A stretch of 64,000 nucleotides of DNA. It comes from Flavobacterium sp. 90 (GTDB lineage: Bacteria > Bacteroidota > Bacteroidia > Flavobacteriales > Flavobacteriaceae). Shown in pieces: positions 53,250-62,798 of the stretch. The stretch is from assembly GCF_004339525.1 (NCBI RefSeq), contig NZ_SMGE01000001.1, forward strand, positions 1,612,001-1,676,000, read 5' to 3'. The position numbers and the translations under genes were made by a program. Within the stretch, counting starts at the first letter, position 1. Each line of letters starts with the position of its first letter. The notes beneath the pieces are model-generated. The model had not been told where the DNA came from. It searched no databases and worked only from the letters and a program-made list of their open reading frames with translations.

Positions 53250-53867
53250 TTATTGTCGATAAACTATTCCAAACATTAAACTTTGGGAACCAAAATTCTT
53301 TTCAACCTGATCATTAAACAAACCGTATGGAGACCATTGATAATGACACTGCAATCCGGTATTTCTATAATTAAGCTTGATTCCTTGTGATAAATAAAAT
53401 GTAGTCAAAAGTTCTCTGGTATGTTCTCCATCACCAAATTCTAATTCATTTGGAGCATTATAAAAATTTAGAGCCAAGCCAATTCCGGAATTCCATTCTA
53501 AATTAAAATCTGTCTTTCGTTGAGATAACGGAATAACTTTTGCAAAACGCGTTCCGATGTTTATCGCAAAATGACTTGATTTATACTGCACAATAGAGTC
53601 CCGATATTTAAAATTAACATCTACAGGATTTTTAGGTATAAAAAAATTAAAACCAAAATCTACAAAATCTTCTCTGGTCAATTTATTTCTAAACCAAAAG
53701 CCAAATGATGGTGACAAATCAAACTTATCAGAAAGCTTACCGATTGGCTGTACAAAACCAGCTTCAACATAAACCCTTTCATATTCTTTAGATGAATCTT
53801 GAGATTCTTTTTGAGCAAACGCAAATTCTGAAAATATAAGAATCAGCAGTAATAAAAATCTTCTCAT
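53250..53867 (-). CDS. Outer-membrane beta-barrel-like protein
   Basis: The protein has 205 residues with a signal peptide ending near EFAFAQ. Alternating strands (VYVEAGFVQPIGKLSDKFDL; FAINIGTRFAKVIPL; LNYRNTGLQCHYQWSPYG) end in LMFGIVYRQ, fitting a small barrel of eight or so strands. I cannot assign a family. It lies three bases after the upstream repeat-protein gene, so translation is tightly linked. Confidence 0.75.
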   Translation of the reverse strand: MRRFLLLLILIFSEFAFAQKESQDSSKEYERVYVEAGFVQPIGKLSDKFDLSPSFGFWFRNKLTREDFVDFGFNFFIPKNPVDVNFKYRDSIVQYKSSHFAINIGTRFAKVIPLSQRKTDFNLEWNSGIGLALNFYNAPNELEFGDGEHTRELLTTFYLSQGIKLNYRNTGLQCHYQWSPYGLFNDQVEKNFGSQSLMFGIVYRQ

Positions 53868-53870
53868 AAT

Positions 53871-54614
53871 TTACCAGTTTAAAAAAGGCATTGAGCTTTT
53901 ATTATTTATATTCCAAAGCCCTAATTGAAAACCTTTTGAATTTGATTTATTAAAAACACCTATTTGCAAACCTCTATTAATTCTGGTTTGATTAAAAATT
54001 CCTAAATGCAATCCGGTTAATTGATAAGATTGATTGTAAATTCCAACTGTTGAGCCAGCCAAATTATTATTAGCATTATAAATCCCAACCGAAAGTCCGT
54101 TTTGATGATCCGCAATTGTTCCTAAAACAGTAACCGAAAGTCCATTAAAATTTTTGAATTTATTTCCGGCAGAAATATTCAATCCGTTCATACTCGTTGT
54201 GGTAAAAAAACATCCCGTGCTAATATTTAGACCATTTAATTTTAAATCAGGAGAATAATTCATATTCTTAATTCTATAGTAATCTTCAGTATTTTTAATA
54301 CTATCCAATTTTTTGTTATTCTTAATGCTTTCCGGCAGATACATTAATGACATAAAACCCATAAAAACTCCAGCGATTGGCGCCGGATTCGCTTCGACAT
54401 TTATACCATTAATCATTTGATTTGCTATACGTTTATTTTTAACATGCCCGATTCCGAATACAAGTCCATTTACTTTATCAACTTTTTTTGACATTGGCGA
54501 AAGACTGAAAATTTGAGAATGCAATTCAACAGAATCATTTTCAACTAGAACTGAATTCTGACCGTAAGAACATCCAAAAACAAAACTTAGAATTACTAAA
54601 ATTGATGTTTTCAT
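53871..54614 (-). CDS. GLxxG/N repeat surface protein (LA_2272-like)
   Basis: The protein has 247 residues with a signal peptide ending near FGCSYGQ; the Cys might be a lipobox, but the motif is imperfect. From residue 50 on, about ten repeats of roughly 18-20 residues contain NGLxxSxGN or GLxxGxxN (MNGLNISAGNK, QNGLSVGIYNANN, LTGLHLGIFNQT, NRGLQIGVFNKS, KGFQLGLWNINN). This resembles Leptospira LA_2272-type surface repeats and predicts a beta-solenoid or barrel. It is the first gene of the operon, divergent from the HTH regulator. Confidence 0.75.
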   Translation of the reverse strand: MKTSILVILSFVFGCSYGQNSVLVENDSVELHSQIFSLSPMSKKVDKVNGLVFGIGHVKNKRIANQMINGINVEANPAPIAGVFMGFMSLMYLPESIKNNKKLDSIKNTEDYYRIKNMNYSPDLKLNGLNISTGCFFTTTSMNGLNISAGNKFKNFNGLSVTVLGTIADHQNGLSVGIYNANNNLAGSTVGIYNQSYQLTGLHLGIFNQTRINRGLQIGVFNKSNSKGFQLGLWNINNKSSMPFLNW

Positions 54615-54668
54615 AAAATCATTGTTTTAAAATTACAAGGCAAACCTATTGCAATTATCACATACAAA

Positions 54669-54703
54669 TTTGCTTAAATCAATAAAACTATTTCATATAT
54701 TTG
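54669..54703 (+). promoter_or_regulatory. Promoter of the HTH regulator
   Basis: TTTG (54669-54672), 23 bases, then TATATTTG (54696-54703). The -7 box overlaps a near-palindrome, ATTTGTG-ATTAT-CGCAAAT (54699-54717), that ends next to the ATG and could be an operator. Confidence 0.6.
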
Positions 54704-54718
54704 TGATTATCGCAAATT

Positions 54719-55681
54719 ATGAAATATCAAGAATCGTTTTTAAAAGCGCTTAGAGCTAAAATCCCAAAATCAGTTTCTTTAATAGATGAGATCGCGACAG
54801 TTTTAGAAATAAGCTATGACGCATCGCACAGAAGAATATCTGAAAAAAGTAAATTTTCGATTGATGAAACCATCACATTGGCAAATCATTTTAATATTTC
54901 ATTGGATAATCTATTTTCAAAAAAAGAAAAGGTAATTGTAGAAAAGACAATAGAGATTGAAACATTAAAAGATATGCTTCAATATTTCAAAACGTCAGCA
55001 GAACAAATCGAAATATTAACAAAAAACCCCAATACAACACTATTTTATTCGGCTAAAGATATTCCGCTGTTTTATTTTATGGATGGAACTATCTTATCAA
55101 AATTCAAAGCTTTTGTCTGGCTGAATCTTTTAAACACAAATCAAAAAAAAGTCAATTTTGAAAGTTTTGTAATCGAAGAGTCTTTTGCAGAATATATGCA
55201 GAAGTTGAAAAATGTATACGAAAATACGGTAGTAAATGAAATCTGGAATGACACTACAATAAACAGTAGTTTACAGCAAATTCTATATTTTCATGAAGCT
55301 GGTTTACTTTCTTTAAAAAACGCAAATGCCCTCTGCAAAGACCTGAAAAGAATTATCCATTTGATTCAGGAAAAATGCAATTTGAAAAATACAAATTTTA
55401 ATATTTATTATAACGAGTTAATCCTACTCAACAACAATATGCTTATTGAAACGGAAGAAAAGCTAACTATGTTTGTTCCTTACACACTCTTAGGTTACTT
55501 TATAACTGATAATGAAGAAAGTTGTAACAATGTTCATCAATTTTTCAAACAACAAATCATAAACTCAAAACCTTTAGGACAATCAGGTATTAAGGAACAA
55601 AATCTATTCTTTAATCGAGCCATTCGAAAAATAGACTACTATATTGAAAAAATTAATTCTCAAGTAGACTTATTATTTTAA
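54719..55681 (+). CDS. HTH-type transcriptional regulator
   Basis: The protein has 320 residues. The first 65 residues form a helix-turn-helix (SLIDEIATVLEISYDASHRR, then FSIDETITLANHFNISLDNL). The rest is helical with no recognised sensor domain. It lies opposite the repeat-protein operon, 104 bases apart, so regulation of that operon or itself is likely. The target is not known. Confidence 0.8.
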   Translation: MKYQESFLKALRAKIPKSVSLIDEIATVLEISYDASHRRISEKSKFSIDETITLANHFNISLDNLFSKKEKVIVEKTIEIETLKDMLQYFKTSAEQIEILTKNPNTTLFYSAKDIPLFYFMDGTILSKFKAFVWLNLLNTNQKKVNFESFVIEESFAEYMQKLKNVYENTVVNEIWNDTTINSSLQQILYFHEAGLLSLKNANALCKDLKRIIHLIQEKCNLKNTNFNIYYNELILLNNNMLIETEEKLTMFVPYTLLGYFITDNEESCNNVHQFFKQQIINSKPLGQSGIKEQNLFFNRAIRKIDYYIEKINSQVDLLF

Positions 55682-55726
55682 AAGCTGATATTCCCCCTCT
55701 TTAGTTTACTAAAGTTTACTAATAGC

Positions 55727-55764
55727 AAAACCTGTTTCATTTAACCGAAACAGGTTTTTTTGTT
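55727..55764 (+). terminator. Terminator after the HTH regulator
   Basis: AAAACCTGTTTC (55727-55738) pairs with GAAACAGGTTTT, followed by T. It resembles the pnp terminator in layout, with TTAGTTTACTAAAG upstream in both. Confidence 0.85.
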
Positions 55765-55771
55765 ACAAATC

Positions 55772-55834
55772 AATAAAATTGCAAAAAACTGCAATTTTAT
55801 TGCAGAATTGTAATATTTATTCGATTAAATTGCA
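55772..55834 (+). promoter_or_regulatory. TTGCA half-site array upstream of the DUF4249 operon
   Basis: A perfect 12-base inverted repeat, AATAAAATTGCA (55772-55783) and TGCAATTTTATT (55790-55801), is followed by more TTGCA copies at 55800-55804 and 55830-55834. The array ends 34 bases before the first ATG and could be an operator. A leader RNA hairpin is the alternative. Confidence 0.5.
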
Positions 55835-55868
55835 CTACATTTAAATTACCTTACAAAAAAAATCTTAA

Positions 55869-56606
55869 ATGCTGAAACCGATAAATTACGCAATAATAAT
55901 TTCTATCCTTATAAGCTACTCCAATTCTTGTTTTTGCCAATCGAGTGCAAAAAAAGAAATCTCTAATTATTTTGATAAAACTGTTGGGGAAGAAATTTTA
56001 AATAGTAATAACGGTAAAATTCACATCGATCGTTATAATCTTAAAAATGATCACAATTACTATTTAAACAAGAATTTTGTTAACGGTACTATTTATTATG
56101 ACAACCAGTTATACGAAAACGTTCTTATTAAATATGACATTTACAAAGACCTACTTGTAAAATCATTTGGAAATACCACTTCATTAGCTATTGATTTAAT
56201 AAGCACAAAAACAGATTACTTCGTAATTGGAGATAAAAAATTTGTCAATATTGATACCAAATACAAATACCCAAAAGATGTAACCGGCTTTTTTGAAGAA
56301 AAATATCTCGGAAAAAATATCAGCTTATACATCAAGCACTTCAAAACCTCAAAAGAAGAAATTACCGAAAATACTGTTTATACAGAATTTAAAGAACATA
56401 GTAATTTCGAACTCCTTTTCGAATCAAAATTCAGAACGATAAATACTCAAAAAGAGCTTTTATCAATATTCCCTCAATTAAAATCTGAGATTAAAGATTA
56501 CTACAGAAAAAATAAATTCCTGGAAGAAAATAACCCCGATCAATTTAAAGCAGATTTAATAAAATTTATTGATAACAATTTACAAAGTCTTAGTTCAAAA
56601 AATTAA
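55869..56606 (+). CDS. Secreted protein of unknown function, first gene of the TonB receptor/DUF4249 operon
   Basis: The protein has 245 residues with a signal peptide ending near NSCFCQ. The mature part has strands such as FVNGTIYYDNQLYENVLIKY and KFVNIDTKYKYPKDVTGFF, and a Lys-rich helical end (FKADLIKFIDNNLQSL). I cannot assign a family. Its TAA overlaps the receptor ATG by one base, so it is part of the same system. Confidence 0.78.
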   Translation: MLKPINYAIIISILISYSNSCFCQSSAKKEISNYFDKTVGEEILNSNNGKIHIDRYNLKNDHNYYLNKNFVNGTIYYDNQLYENVLIKYDIYKDLLVKSFGNTTSLAIDLISTKTDYFVIGDKKFVNIDTKYKYPKDVTGFFEEKYLGKNISLYIKHFKTSKEEITENTVYTEFKEHSNFELLFESKFRTINTQKELLSIFPQLKSEIKDYYRKNKFLEENNPDQFKADLIKFIDNNLQSLSSKN

Positions 56607-59356
56607 TGAAAAAACATCTCTTAGGTTTCTTATTCTTTTTACTGCCCTTTTGTCTTTTTTCTCAAGAAAAAAATATTTCTATCGAATATTCTAATGTAAC
56701 CCGAAAAAAAGCCATCGAAATAATTGAAAAAAATAGTTCTTTTCATTTTTATTTTGAGGATCAATGGCTGTCTAACGATGAACTTATTTCTGGAAAATTT
56801 CAGAATACATCTATTGTTGTTATTCTGGATGACATTTTTAATAATACCACCATAAACTATTACATTGACCAAAATAGTATCATTTTAAGTAATGTTCTTT
56901 TAATATCGAATACAATATCAGAGAGTTATTTTAAAAATACGCCTTCTAAAAATGACAAATTATTAGCTGCTCCTATTTATAACAAACAATATATAAATAG
57001 TGCAAAAAGAGACTCTGACTCTATTATAATGTTAGGAAAACAATCTTTGATAGATAATTCGCAAATGCATACTTTATCCGGTTATATCAAAAATCGGACT
57101 TCGGGAAAACCAGAATATAATGTCACTATTAAGGTAAAAGACAAAGATTTTAGTACAACAAGTGATGCCAGTGGCTACTACAGTTTTAAGGTACCAGCGG
57201 GAATTAACACAATTGAAACACAATCTCTTAGTCACGAAACTAAGATTAAGAAAATTGTACTTTACAGTAATGGAAAAGTAGATTTTAATCTGGACGAGAA
57301 TGTAAATGCTCTTAAAGAGATTATCATTGAAAATAAAAAAACAAGAAATGTAAATTCGGCCATTACGGGACTTACGAGCATAGATGTTGAGAATATAAAA
57401 AATGTTCCTTTGATATTAGGAGAACGGGATATCTTTAAAGTAGCAACAACTCTTCCGGGTATAAAAACAACTGGTGAAGGATCAGCAGGCTTTAATGTTA
57501 GAGGAGGAAAAGATGACCAAAACCTATTTTTATTAGATAATGCAGTTTTATACAATCCTTCTCACTTTTTAGGATTCTTTTCTTCGGTAAATCCTTTTAC
57601 AACAAAAAAAGCAGATATCTATAAAGGAAGTATTCCTGCCGAATTTGGCGGTCGACTTTCGTCTGTTTTTGACATTAAATCTAAAAGCGGGAATACTGAA
57701 AAACTTTCCGGAGAAGCTGGAATTGGACCTGTAATGAGTAATGTTACGCTTGAAGTTCCGATTTTAAAAGGCAAATCGAGTTTGCTTTTTGGCGGCCGGG
57801 CAAGTTATTCTGATTGGATTTTAAAAACTATCAAAGATTCAAATTTAGAAAATAGTCAAGCTTCTTTTTATGATATTCTTCTAAAATATAACCATCAACT
57901 TACTAAAAAGGATAATCTTGAAACTTCATTTTATTACAGCCATGACAAGTACAGCATTTCTTCGGATTCTGTATATAAATACAATAATCAATTAGCCACT
58001 GTAAAATGGGATCATGATTTTAATGAGAAAAATAAATCTTCATTTATCATAACCAATAGCCAATATAAATTTAATATCAATTACAATTCTCAGCCTGAAA
58101 GATCTTTTCATTACGGTTACAGAATCAATGAAACTCAATTTATCTTTAAGATGAAATACATTCTGAATGAAAAGCATGTATTCAATTATGGCATCAGCAG
58201 CAAGTTATACAATGTAAATCCTGGCTATATAAACCCTACAGATAATAACTCTCAAATCAAAAGTATTGATTTGCAAAATGAAAAAGGTTTAGAATCGGCA
58301 TTGTTTTTTACTGAGAATTATAAGTTAAATGATGAATTATTAATCAATTTAGGATTGCGATATTCTATTTTTTCAGCACTTGGACCTGCTACTCAAAACG
58401 TCTACGAAACTGACTTTCCAAAATCGGACAGAACTGTTTTAGAAACCAAAACCTATTCTAATAATGATGTAATAAAAACTTATGGTGGATTTGAACCAAG
58501 AGTTTCTGCACGTTATTTTATACTTCCGGATTTATCAATTAAGGCAAGTTTTGACAGAACATATCAATATGTACACTTGCTTTCAAGCAATACAACGCAA
58601 TCTCCAATAGATATGTGGAAACTTTCTGATTTAAATACAGAACCACAATCTTCGAATCAATTTTCTTTGGGAATTTTCAAAAACATACTCAAAAACTCAC
58701 TGGAATTAAGTATTGAAGGTTATTACAAGAAATCACAAAACATATTAGATTATAAAGTTGGCGCCGAATTATTATTAAACAAAAACATAGAAACAGAACT
58801 TTTGCAAGGCGAAGGAAAAGCATACGGAATTGAATTTTTGATCAAGAAAGAAAAAGGAAATTTTAATGGCTGGTTAAGTTATACTTATTCCAGAGCCTTA
58901 ATAAAACTCGATAGTAAATTTGATTCTGAGAAGGTAAATAACGGAGCATATTTCCCTACAAATTATGACAAACCACATGATTTTAGTGCAATTTTAAATT
59001 ATAAATTCACAAAGAGATATAGCTTATCAACAAATTTTGTCTATCAAACGGGAAGACCTGTTACCTACCCAATTGGATCATATGATTTTGCCGGTGAGCA
59101 ATTTACATTATATAGTGATCGTAATAAATATAGAATTCCTGATTATTACAGATTGGATATTGGTGTAAATATTGAAGGAAATCATAAAATAAAAAAATTG
59201 GCTCATAGTTTCTGGAATATTTCTGTTTATAACGTTTTGGGCAGAAACAATCCGTACAATGTTTACTTTGTTACGGAGGACAAAAAAATCAAGGCATATA
59301 AAACCTCTATTTTTTCTGTTCCAATTCCGACAATAACTTATAACATAAAATTCTAA
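56606..59356 (+). CDS. TonB-dependent receptor with STN and carboxypeptidase-like N-terminal domains
   Basis: The protein has 916 residues with a signal peptide ending near FCLFSQ. Residues of about 22-90 are an STN-like domain (YSNVTRKKAIEIIEKNSSFH, then FYFEDQWL). Residues of about 150-230 are carboxypeptidase-regulatory-like (LSGYIKNRTSGKPEYNVTIK). The plug follows (VPLILGERDIFKVATTLPGI, GFNVRGGKDDQNLFLLDNAV) and a barrel ends in IPTITYNIKF. STN domains often signal to FecR-type anti-sigma factors, but none is encoded here. It pairs with the DUF4249 lipoprotein. Confidence 0.92.
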   Translation: MKKHLLGFLFFLLPFCLFSQEKNISIEYSNVTRKKAIEIIEKNSSFHFYFEDQWLSNDELISGKFQNTSIVVILDDIFNNTTINYYIDQNSIILSNVLLISNTISESYFKNTPSKNDKLLAAPIYNKQYINSAKRDSDSIIMLGKQSLIDNSQMHTLSGYIKNRTSGKPEYNVTIKVKDKDFSTTSDASGYYSFKVPAGINTIETQSLSHETKIKKIVLYSNGKVDFNLDENVNALKEIIIENKKTRNVNSAITGLTSIDVENIKNVPLILGERDIFKVATTLPGIKTTGEGSAGFNVRGGKDDQNLFLLDNAVLYNPSHFLGFFSSVNPFTTKKADIYKGSIPAEFGGRLSSVFDIKSKSGNTEKLSGEAGIGPVMSNVTLEVPILKGKSSLLFGGRASYSDWILKTIKDSNLENSQASFYDILLKYNHQLTKKDNLETSFYYSHDKYSISSDSVYKYNNQLATVKWDHDFNEKNKSSFIITNSQYKFNINYNSQPERSFHYGYRINETQFIFKMKYILNEKHVFNYGISSKLYNVNPGYINPTDNNSQIKSIDLQNEKGLESALFFTENYKLNDELLINLGLRYSIFSALGPATQNVYETDFPKSDRTVLETKTYSNNDVIKTYGGFEPRVSARYFILPDLSIKASFDRTYQYVHLLSSNTTQSPIDMWKLSDLNTEPQSSNQFSLGIFKNILKNSLELSIEGYYKKSQNILDYKVGAELLLNKNIETELLQGEGKAYGIEFLIKKEKGNFNGWLSYTYSRALIKLDSKFDSEKVNNGAYFPTNYDKPHDFSAILNYKFTKRYSLSTNFVYQTGRPVTYPIGSYDFAGEQFTLYSDRNKYRIPDYYRLDIGVNIEGNHKIKKLAHSFWNISVYNVLGRNNPYNVYFVTEDKKIKAYKTSIFSVPIPTITYNIKF

Positions 59357-59374
59357 TTCATTTATCGTATCAAT

Positions 59375-60547
59375 ATGAATTTATCAATATTAAAAAAATC
59401 GGCACTTCTTGTTTTTTCATGTGTCATTTTGTCAAGTTGTACAGAACAATATGCTTTTCAGGATCAAAATCTTGAAAACGCCTTGATTGTTGAAGCCACA
59501 ATAACAAATGAGTTAAAACATCAGGAAATAAAGATCTCAAGAACAAGACCTCTTAATGATACAATAACAAAAATAGAATCAGGAGCAAAAGTTACGGTTG
59601 TTGATAGTGATAGTAATGAGTTTTCTTTTAAGGAAAAAGACGGGAAATATATTTCTGAAAATGAATTTAAAGCAGAACCAAACAAAGATTATCAGCTAAA
59701 AATCATATCGGCTTCCGGAAAATCATATACGTCTTCAAAAGAAACCTTGACTACTCAAAATACCATCGATCTGGAAGCTATTGCTGGGGAAAGAGAAGGT
59801 CAAAAAGGCGCTCAGATAAATGTTAAAAGCTTTGATCCAACAAATACTTCCAAATATTATCGCTACGAATACGAAGAGACTTATGAGGTCGTAACTGTAT
59901 ATACAACAACAGAACGTATAAAATTAGTTCCTTATCAAGGCACTTTTAAAATGGAAATTGTGCCTGCAGAGCCAAATACACACATTTGTTACAGCACCAA
60001 AAAATCTACGGGAATTATACAAACCAATACAACTGATTTATCTGAAGACAGAGTAAATTTTCCTATTCGTTTTATAAGTGAATCCGATTACATAATAGCA
60101 AATCGCTACAGTATTCTGGTTTCACAGTATACACAAAACCGTTTTGCGTACGATTATTATTTCACATCAAAGAAAATGTCTGATTCAGGAGATGTGTTAT
60201 CTCCAAACCAACCGGGGTTTATTGTTGGAAACATAAAATCGACAGATAACTCATCAGAAAAAGTTGTTGGTTTTTTTGACGTTGCTGCAGTTACTAAAAA
60301 ACGAATCTTCTTCAATTTTGCTGACATATTTTCTTCAGTAGATCCGGCAAAATATTTTAGACAATGTACACCTGAACTAATCCCATTTAGCAAAATACCT
60401 GATGACAATTACCAAGTTCTTACCACGCATGTTTATATAGGCGGTGGTCCAGGTATGTCGCCTACAGCATACTGGATGGTCGATAAAGAATGCGGAGATT
60501 GTACATCATTTTCTTCTAACGTAATACCTTCATTTTGGGAAAATTAA
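59375..60547 (+). CDS. DUF4249 lipoprotein
   Basis: The protein has 390 residues with a lipobox near ILSSC (Cys22). The sequence DQNLENALIVEATITNELKH, then QEIKISRTRPLN, and the late VLTTHVYIGGGPGMSPTAYW with C-x2-C in ECGDC fit DUF4249 proteins, which are coupled to TonB receptors in Bacteroidetes. A SusD-like surface role is possible but unproven. It lies 18 bases after the receptor gene. Confidence 0.88.
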   Translation: MNLSILKKSALLVFSCVILSSCTEQYAFQDQNLENALIVEATITNELKHQEIKISRTRPLNDTITKIESGAKVTVVDSDSNEFSFKEKDGKYISENEFKAEPNKDYQLKIISASGKSYTSSKETLTTQNTIDLEAIAGEREGQKGAQINVKSFDPTNTSKYYRYEYEETYEVVTVYTTTERIKLVPYQGTFKMEIVPAEPNTHICYSTKKSTGIIQTNTTDLSEDRVNFPIRFISESDYIIANRYSILVSQYTQNRFAYDYYFTSKKMSDSGDVLSPNQPGFIVGNIKSTDNSSEKVVGFFDVAAVTKKRIFFNFADIFSSVDPAKYFRQCTPELIPFSKIPDDNYQVLTTHVYIGGGPGMSPTAYWMVDKECGDCTSFSSNVIPSFWEN

Positions 60548-62208
60548 TCAAAACAATAGTGTTGCTTTTTTTACTGATAAGCATTACTCCTACTATTATT
60601 GCTCAAAAAAACACCAATTTGAGTACAGAATCTATATTGCTTAAAACCAACACAACGGTTCTGCTTACAGGCGAAACCCTTTATTATCAATTATATTGCT
60701 TAAGCAAAAACAAAACACTTTCAGACGTAAGTGAAGTCGCTTATATAGAAATAATTAATAGTGGGAAAGAAAGTGTTTTTAAAAACAAAATTAGCTTAAA
60801 AAACGGTTTGGGTTCTGGAGATTGTTTTATTCCCACAACATTAACAACAGGCAATTACAAAATTATCGCGTATACTTCGTGGATGTTAAACAACACTCAA
60901 AGCAACTTTTTTGAAATGGATATTACAATCATAAATCCATTTCAGGAAAATATAAACATGACTATTGAAAATGTTGCAAACAAAGACATTTATACAAACG
61001 AAACAACAAACAACATTGTTTTGGGCATTAATAAAGAGAAATATTCTAAACGAGAAAAAGCTTCTATTATAATTCCAAAGACATTAGAAAGCGGAAATTA
61101 CTTTTTAAGTATCCGAAAAATAGATAGCCTTAACACTTTGTCAAATACTAAGACTGATAATATTGATTTACGTTTAAAGCAAGATTTAACGGTTCTTCCT
61201 GAAATAAGAGGCGAAATTATTACCGGACATATTAGTTCAAAAATTGCAAACGCTGACTTAGCTTATAAAGTAGTTACGCTATCAATTCCGGGGAAAAATT
61301 TCATTTTCAAAACCACAAAAACTGATCAAAACGGCAAGTTTATTTTTATAATTGATAAACAAACAAATGTATCTGACAGTTATTTTCAGTTATCAGAATC
61401 TGAAAAAGAAAACTATTCGATTGCAATTGACAAAGAACCAAGTCCAGATTTATCAAATCTGGTTTTCTCGGATAAAACCACTATTTCAAGTAAAAATCTA
61501 AAAGCAATTCAGGAACGTTCATTGGCAACACAAATCGAAAATGTTTATTTTTCGCAAAAAAAAGACAGTATAATTGAATCAAGCGACACGGCAGTTTTTT
61601 TTCAATCGAATGAAAAAAAATACAATCTTGATGATTTCGACAGATTCCGAACCTTTAAAGAAACAATCATAGAAATTGTTACTGAACTAAGTTTTAAAGA
61701 TTACAAGCAAGTTCCGTCCTTATATTTATCAGATATCAGATACAACGTTATACAATCTGCTGAACCTTGTCTTGTTCTCGTTGATGGATTGCAAATCCAG
61801 GATATGAATGTTTTATACAATTACAACGCTTATCAAATTCAAAGCATTAGCGTAGTGGCATCACCTTATTATTATGGTCCAAAATTGTTTAACGGAATTG
61901 TAAGTATCACGACAAAAAACAATGATTTTGCATCTATTTATTCGGATAAAAATGTCCTGAAAACAACAATTCTAAGACCCGAAGCAGCAAAATCATATTA
62001 TGAACCAAAATACGAGTCTAATACAAGCAATCGAATTCCTGATTATCGATATCAATTGCTTTGGAAACCAAATATAAAATTGCAAAATACCGAAATGAGC
62101 ATTCCTTTTTATATTTCTGACATTTCTGGCAATTTTAAAATTACATTGGAAGGTATTACTGATAAAGGAGATTTAATTCATATTGACAGAATATTCAAAG
62201 TGGAATAA
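60535..62208 (+). CDS. Secreted MG2-like / plug-like protein, last gene of the DUF4249 operon
   Basis: The protein has 557 residues. The start is TTG 60535, overlapping the DUF4249 gene by 13 bases; it gives a complete signal peptide (ending near TPTIIAQ) and no ATG is available. Residues of about 25-125 look like a macroglobulin MG2 domain (TNTTVLLTGETLYYQLYCLS, TTGNYKIIAYTSWMLNN). Residues of about 400-470 resemble a TonB plug (PCLVLVDGLQIQDMNVLYNY, LFNGIVSITTKNND), but no barrel follows. It may dock on the receptor; this is inference. Confidence 0.78.
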   Translation: MGKLIKTIVLLFLLISITPTIIAQKNTNLSTESILLKTNTTVLLTGETLYYQLYCLSKNKTLSDVSEVAYIEIINSGKESVFKNKISLKNGLGSGDCFIPTTLTTGNYKIIAYTSWMLNNTQSNFFEMDITIINPFQENINMTIENVANKDIYTNETTNNIVLGINKEKYSKREKASIIIPKTLESGNYFLSIRKIDSLNTLSNTKTDNIDLRLKQDLTVLPEIRGEIITGHISSKIANADLAYKVVTLSIPGKNFIFKTTKTDQNGKFIFIIDKQTNVSDSYFQLSESEKENYSIAIDKEPSPDLSNLVFSDKTTISSKNLKAIQERSLATQIENVYFSQKKDSIIESSDTAVFFQSNEKKYNLDDFDRFRTFKETIIEIVTELSFKDYKQVPSLYLSDIRYNVIQSAEPCLVLVDGLQIQDMNVLYNYNAYQIQSISVVASPYYYGPKLFNGIVSITTKNNDFASIYSDKNVLKTTILRPEAAKSYYEPKYESNTSNRIPDYRYQLLWKPNIKLQNTEMSIPFYISDISGNFKITLEGITDKGDLIHIDRIFKVE

Positions 62209-62277
62209 AAGTGGTTTATTTGACCTGATTTAAGTAACAAAAAGAATCAAATTCTGGAAAAATTTTAACAAATAGTC

Positions 62278-62349
62278 ATGAAAATTAGCGTTAATGAAGA
62301 AAAACTGATGGTATTTCATTCTTTATTGAAAGAAAAAAAATACCTTTAG
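62278..62349 (+). CDS. Candidate small protein, 23 residues
   Basis: An ATG opens a short frame in the 180-base spacer, reading MKISVNEEKLMVFHSLL then KEKKYL and a stop. It would be an amphipathic, charged helix. There is no clear ribosome binding site, and it may be chance. Confidence 0.2.
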   Translation: MKISVNEEKLMVFHSLLKEKKYL

Positions 62350-62388
62350 CCTACCAAAAATAAAAATTTTAACCCTAAAAACCCTGTT

Positions 62389-62781
62389 ATGAATTTTAAA
62401 GTTACTCAAATCACAAAAATTAACGAGCAAGATTTTGTGTTCACAGACAAAAACCATCTTACTTTCCCAATTCCTCCTTTAGCTTCGGCACAATTTTACA
62501 GAAATCAAGGAGTACTTACATTAAAAATCTGCGCTACTGTATACATTAATTCTAAAGATTCACAAAATCCGGTCATTGGAACTCTAATTGAAAATGATAC
62601 CAATATCGAAATTTATTTTGACTATACTTGGGATGAAAGCACACCTGATACTTATGATGTTTGGTATGTTGAAGTCGATTATATCTCTGACACAGTTAAT
62701 AATATTACAGCCGTTAAGTCTTACTTAAGAAATATTGATCCGGAAACTTCTAGAGGTACTGAAGTAAAAGTAGGAACATAA
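62389..62781 (+). CDS. Small protein of unknown function
   Basis: The protein has 130 residues, no signal peptide or membrane segment. Two beta-rich halves (FTDKNHLTFPIPPLASAQFY; VIGTLIENDTNIEIYFDYTW) and the tail DPETSRGTEVKVGT. No family recognised. It stands between the DUF4249 operon and the histidine kinase, with a 40-base leader. TACCTTTAG at 62341 resembles a -7 box with one mismatch. Confidence 0.65.
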   Translation: MNFKVTQITKINEQDFVFTDKNHLTFPIPPLASAQFYRNQGVLTLKICATVYINSKDSQNPVIGTLIENDTNIEIYFDYTWDESTPDTYDVWYVEVDYISDTVNNITAVKSYLRNIDPETSRGTEVKVGT

Positions 62782-62798
62782 GTCTCGATTTTTTTATA

